Shown piece by piece: positions 63,279 to 64,000 of a stretch of DNA of 64,000 bases. The notes beneath the pieces are model-generated. The model saw only the letters and a list, made by a program, of their open reading frames with translations. It was not told the DNA's origin and made no database searches. Numbering within the stretch: position 1 is the stretch's first letter; each line of letters begins with the position of its first letter. This DNA is from Methanocalculus taiwanensis (GTDB lineage: Archaea; Halobacteriota; Methanomicrobia; Methanomicrobiales; Methanocorpusculaceae): assembly GCF_024372745.1 (NCBI RefSeq), contig NZ_VOTZ01000003.1, forward strand, positions 1 through 64,000, in the 5' to 3' direction. Position numbers and translations under genes: made by a program.

Positions 63279-64000
63279 ATGGGGTATGAGATTGTTCTGA
63301 TTGATTCGGCAGAGAAGGATTCTTTGTTAACTGCTCTGGACCGCTCAAAGCTGTATGAAGTCCGGTCTGAGATCTATGGCTGCTGTATCAAGCTGCTCAC
63401 GGATTCCAATGATGTGAGGCTTCGGTTTTCCGAGAATTTCTTCTTTGCATCGCAGTCGATCCGATCGCACGGCCGATTGTTTGTGCTGTATAATGCGGCA
63501 TTCCCGGAGAATGCTGTGCGGTACGATCCCGCCTCAAAGACTGCGTTCCTCTTCAATATGACCTATTACGGGTGGATCAAATCAATTGCCCTCGCACTTG
63601 CCGGCGATATCCTCGAGGATGGCCACGGGATCGCCTCCTGCCATGGAGCCTGCCTTGACCGCCGGGGAGAAGGGTTTGCAATTGTAGGAACATCGGGTGC
63701 GGGGAAGACAACCCAGACATACGGGTTCCTCCTTGATCGAGCGGTCCGGGCGATTGCAGATGACTGGTTCTTCTTTCGGATCTTCGGTGAGGAGGCTCTG
63801 GCGTACTCGAGTGAGAAGAACTTCTATATCCGATCCGATCTCGCCGCTGCCTGGCCCGGGTTTGCCCCGCTCCTGGAACGATCAGACTATGATGCCGAGG
63901 GCCGGGCGGTCGTGGATCTCAGGTGGGCTATTGGAAAAGGCCGGATCTTCCCCCTGACGACGCTTCGCCGTCTTCTGGTGCTGACACCGGATGCAGAGGG
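63279..64000 (+). CDS. HPr kinase-like P-loop protein, cut by the right edge
   Basis: An open frame from the ATG at 63279 runs to the window end (240 complete codons, no stop). It begins MGYEIVLIDSAEKDSLL. The Walker A motif GTSGAGKTTQ lies near residue 136, preceded by HGACLDRRGEGFAIV and followed by AIADDWFFFRI with an acidic pair. This matches the HPr-kinase-like ATPase fold found in phosphoenolpyruvate-carboxykinase-like archaeal proteins. The N-terminal 100 residues are not recognised. The substrate is unknown, and the C-terminus is outside the window. Confidence 0.7.
   Translation, partial: MGYEIVLIDSAEKDSLLTALDRSKLYEVRSEIYGCCIKLLTDSNDVRLRFSENFFFASQSIRSHGRLFVLYNAAFPENAVRYDPASKTAFLFNMTYYGWIKSIALALAGDILEDGHGIASCHGACLDRRGEGFAIVGTSGAGKTTQTYGFLLDRAVRAIADDWFFFRIFGEEALAYSSEKNFYIRSDLAAAWPGFAPLLERSDYDAEGRAVVDLRWAIGKGRIFPLTTLRRLLVLTPDAE

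Overview
The window looks like chromosomal DNA from a methanogenic archaeon, most likely of the order Methanomicrobiales. The basis is an archaeal gene set (eIF-5A beside agmatinase, archaeal UMP kinase, a fused Fae-Hps enzyme, a MsvR-like V4R regulator, a NifB-type radical SAM protein), TATA-box promoters with several probably leaderless genes, a tRNA-Trp whose intron carries a C/D box guide RNA, and many PEGA, TPR and lipobox surface proteins. This is read from the sequence alone; no database search was run.

Bases 1 to about 13,200 are AT-rich and form an accessory, defence-like island. It holds a two-gene module of an AAA ATPase and a small protein with a nuclease-like motif, a broken winged-helix (AbiEi-like) gene, and a restriction-modification cluster: a C5-cytosine methyltransferase facing McrC, McrB, Vsr and EVE-domain genes. 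A complete IS1634-like insertion sequence and a membrane-sensor plus Panacea gene pair follow.

Bases 13,200 to 25,500 are a patchwork. There is a degraded second copy of the end of an M23 peptidase gene, a GNAT gene, and a DUF3795 gene split by a second insertion sequence with an exact 6-bp target duplication. Lipoprotein, membrane and peptidase genes follow, then small DNA-binding proteins, a beta-carbonic anhydrase, a methyltransferase, a truncated AlbA_2 protein and a HicBA toxin-antitoxin pair. At the right edge an intact tRNA-Leu(UAA) is preceded by two same-strand tRNA-Leu-like relics, which suggests repeated integration at its 3' end.

From about 25,600 to the right edge the DNA is GC-rich, densely packed and mostly housekeeping. 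It includes NifB, surface lipoproteins, a PEGA protein, a 1326-residue TPR protein, RlmH, a solute symporter with a microprotein partner, MsrB next to a MsvR-like regulator, a tandem chagasin-type inhibitor and a transglutaminase-like lipoprotein. Then come the overlapping uvrA-uvrC-uvrB operon, AmrS, UMP kinase, tRNA-Pro, endonuclease III, a PiT phosphate transporter with its PhoU-like partner, agmatinase with eIF-5A, an inositol monophosphatase-like enzyme with NAD kinase, an ACT protein with homoserine dehydrogenase, a TiaS-like fusion protein, an FKBP isomerase, Fae-Hps, tRNA-Trp, an acyl-CoA synthetase, and a P-loop protein cut by the window end.
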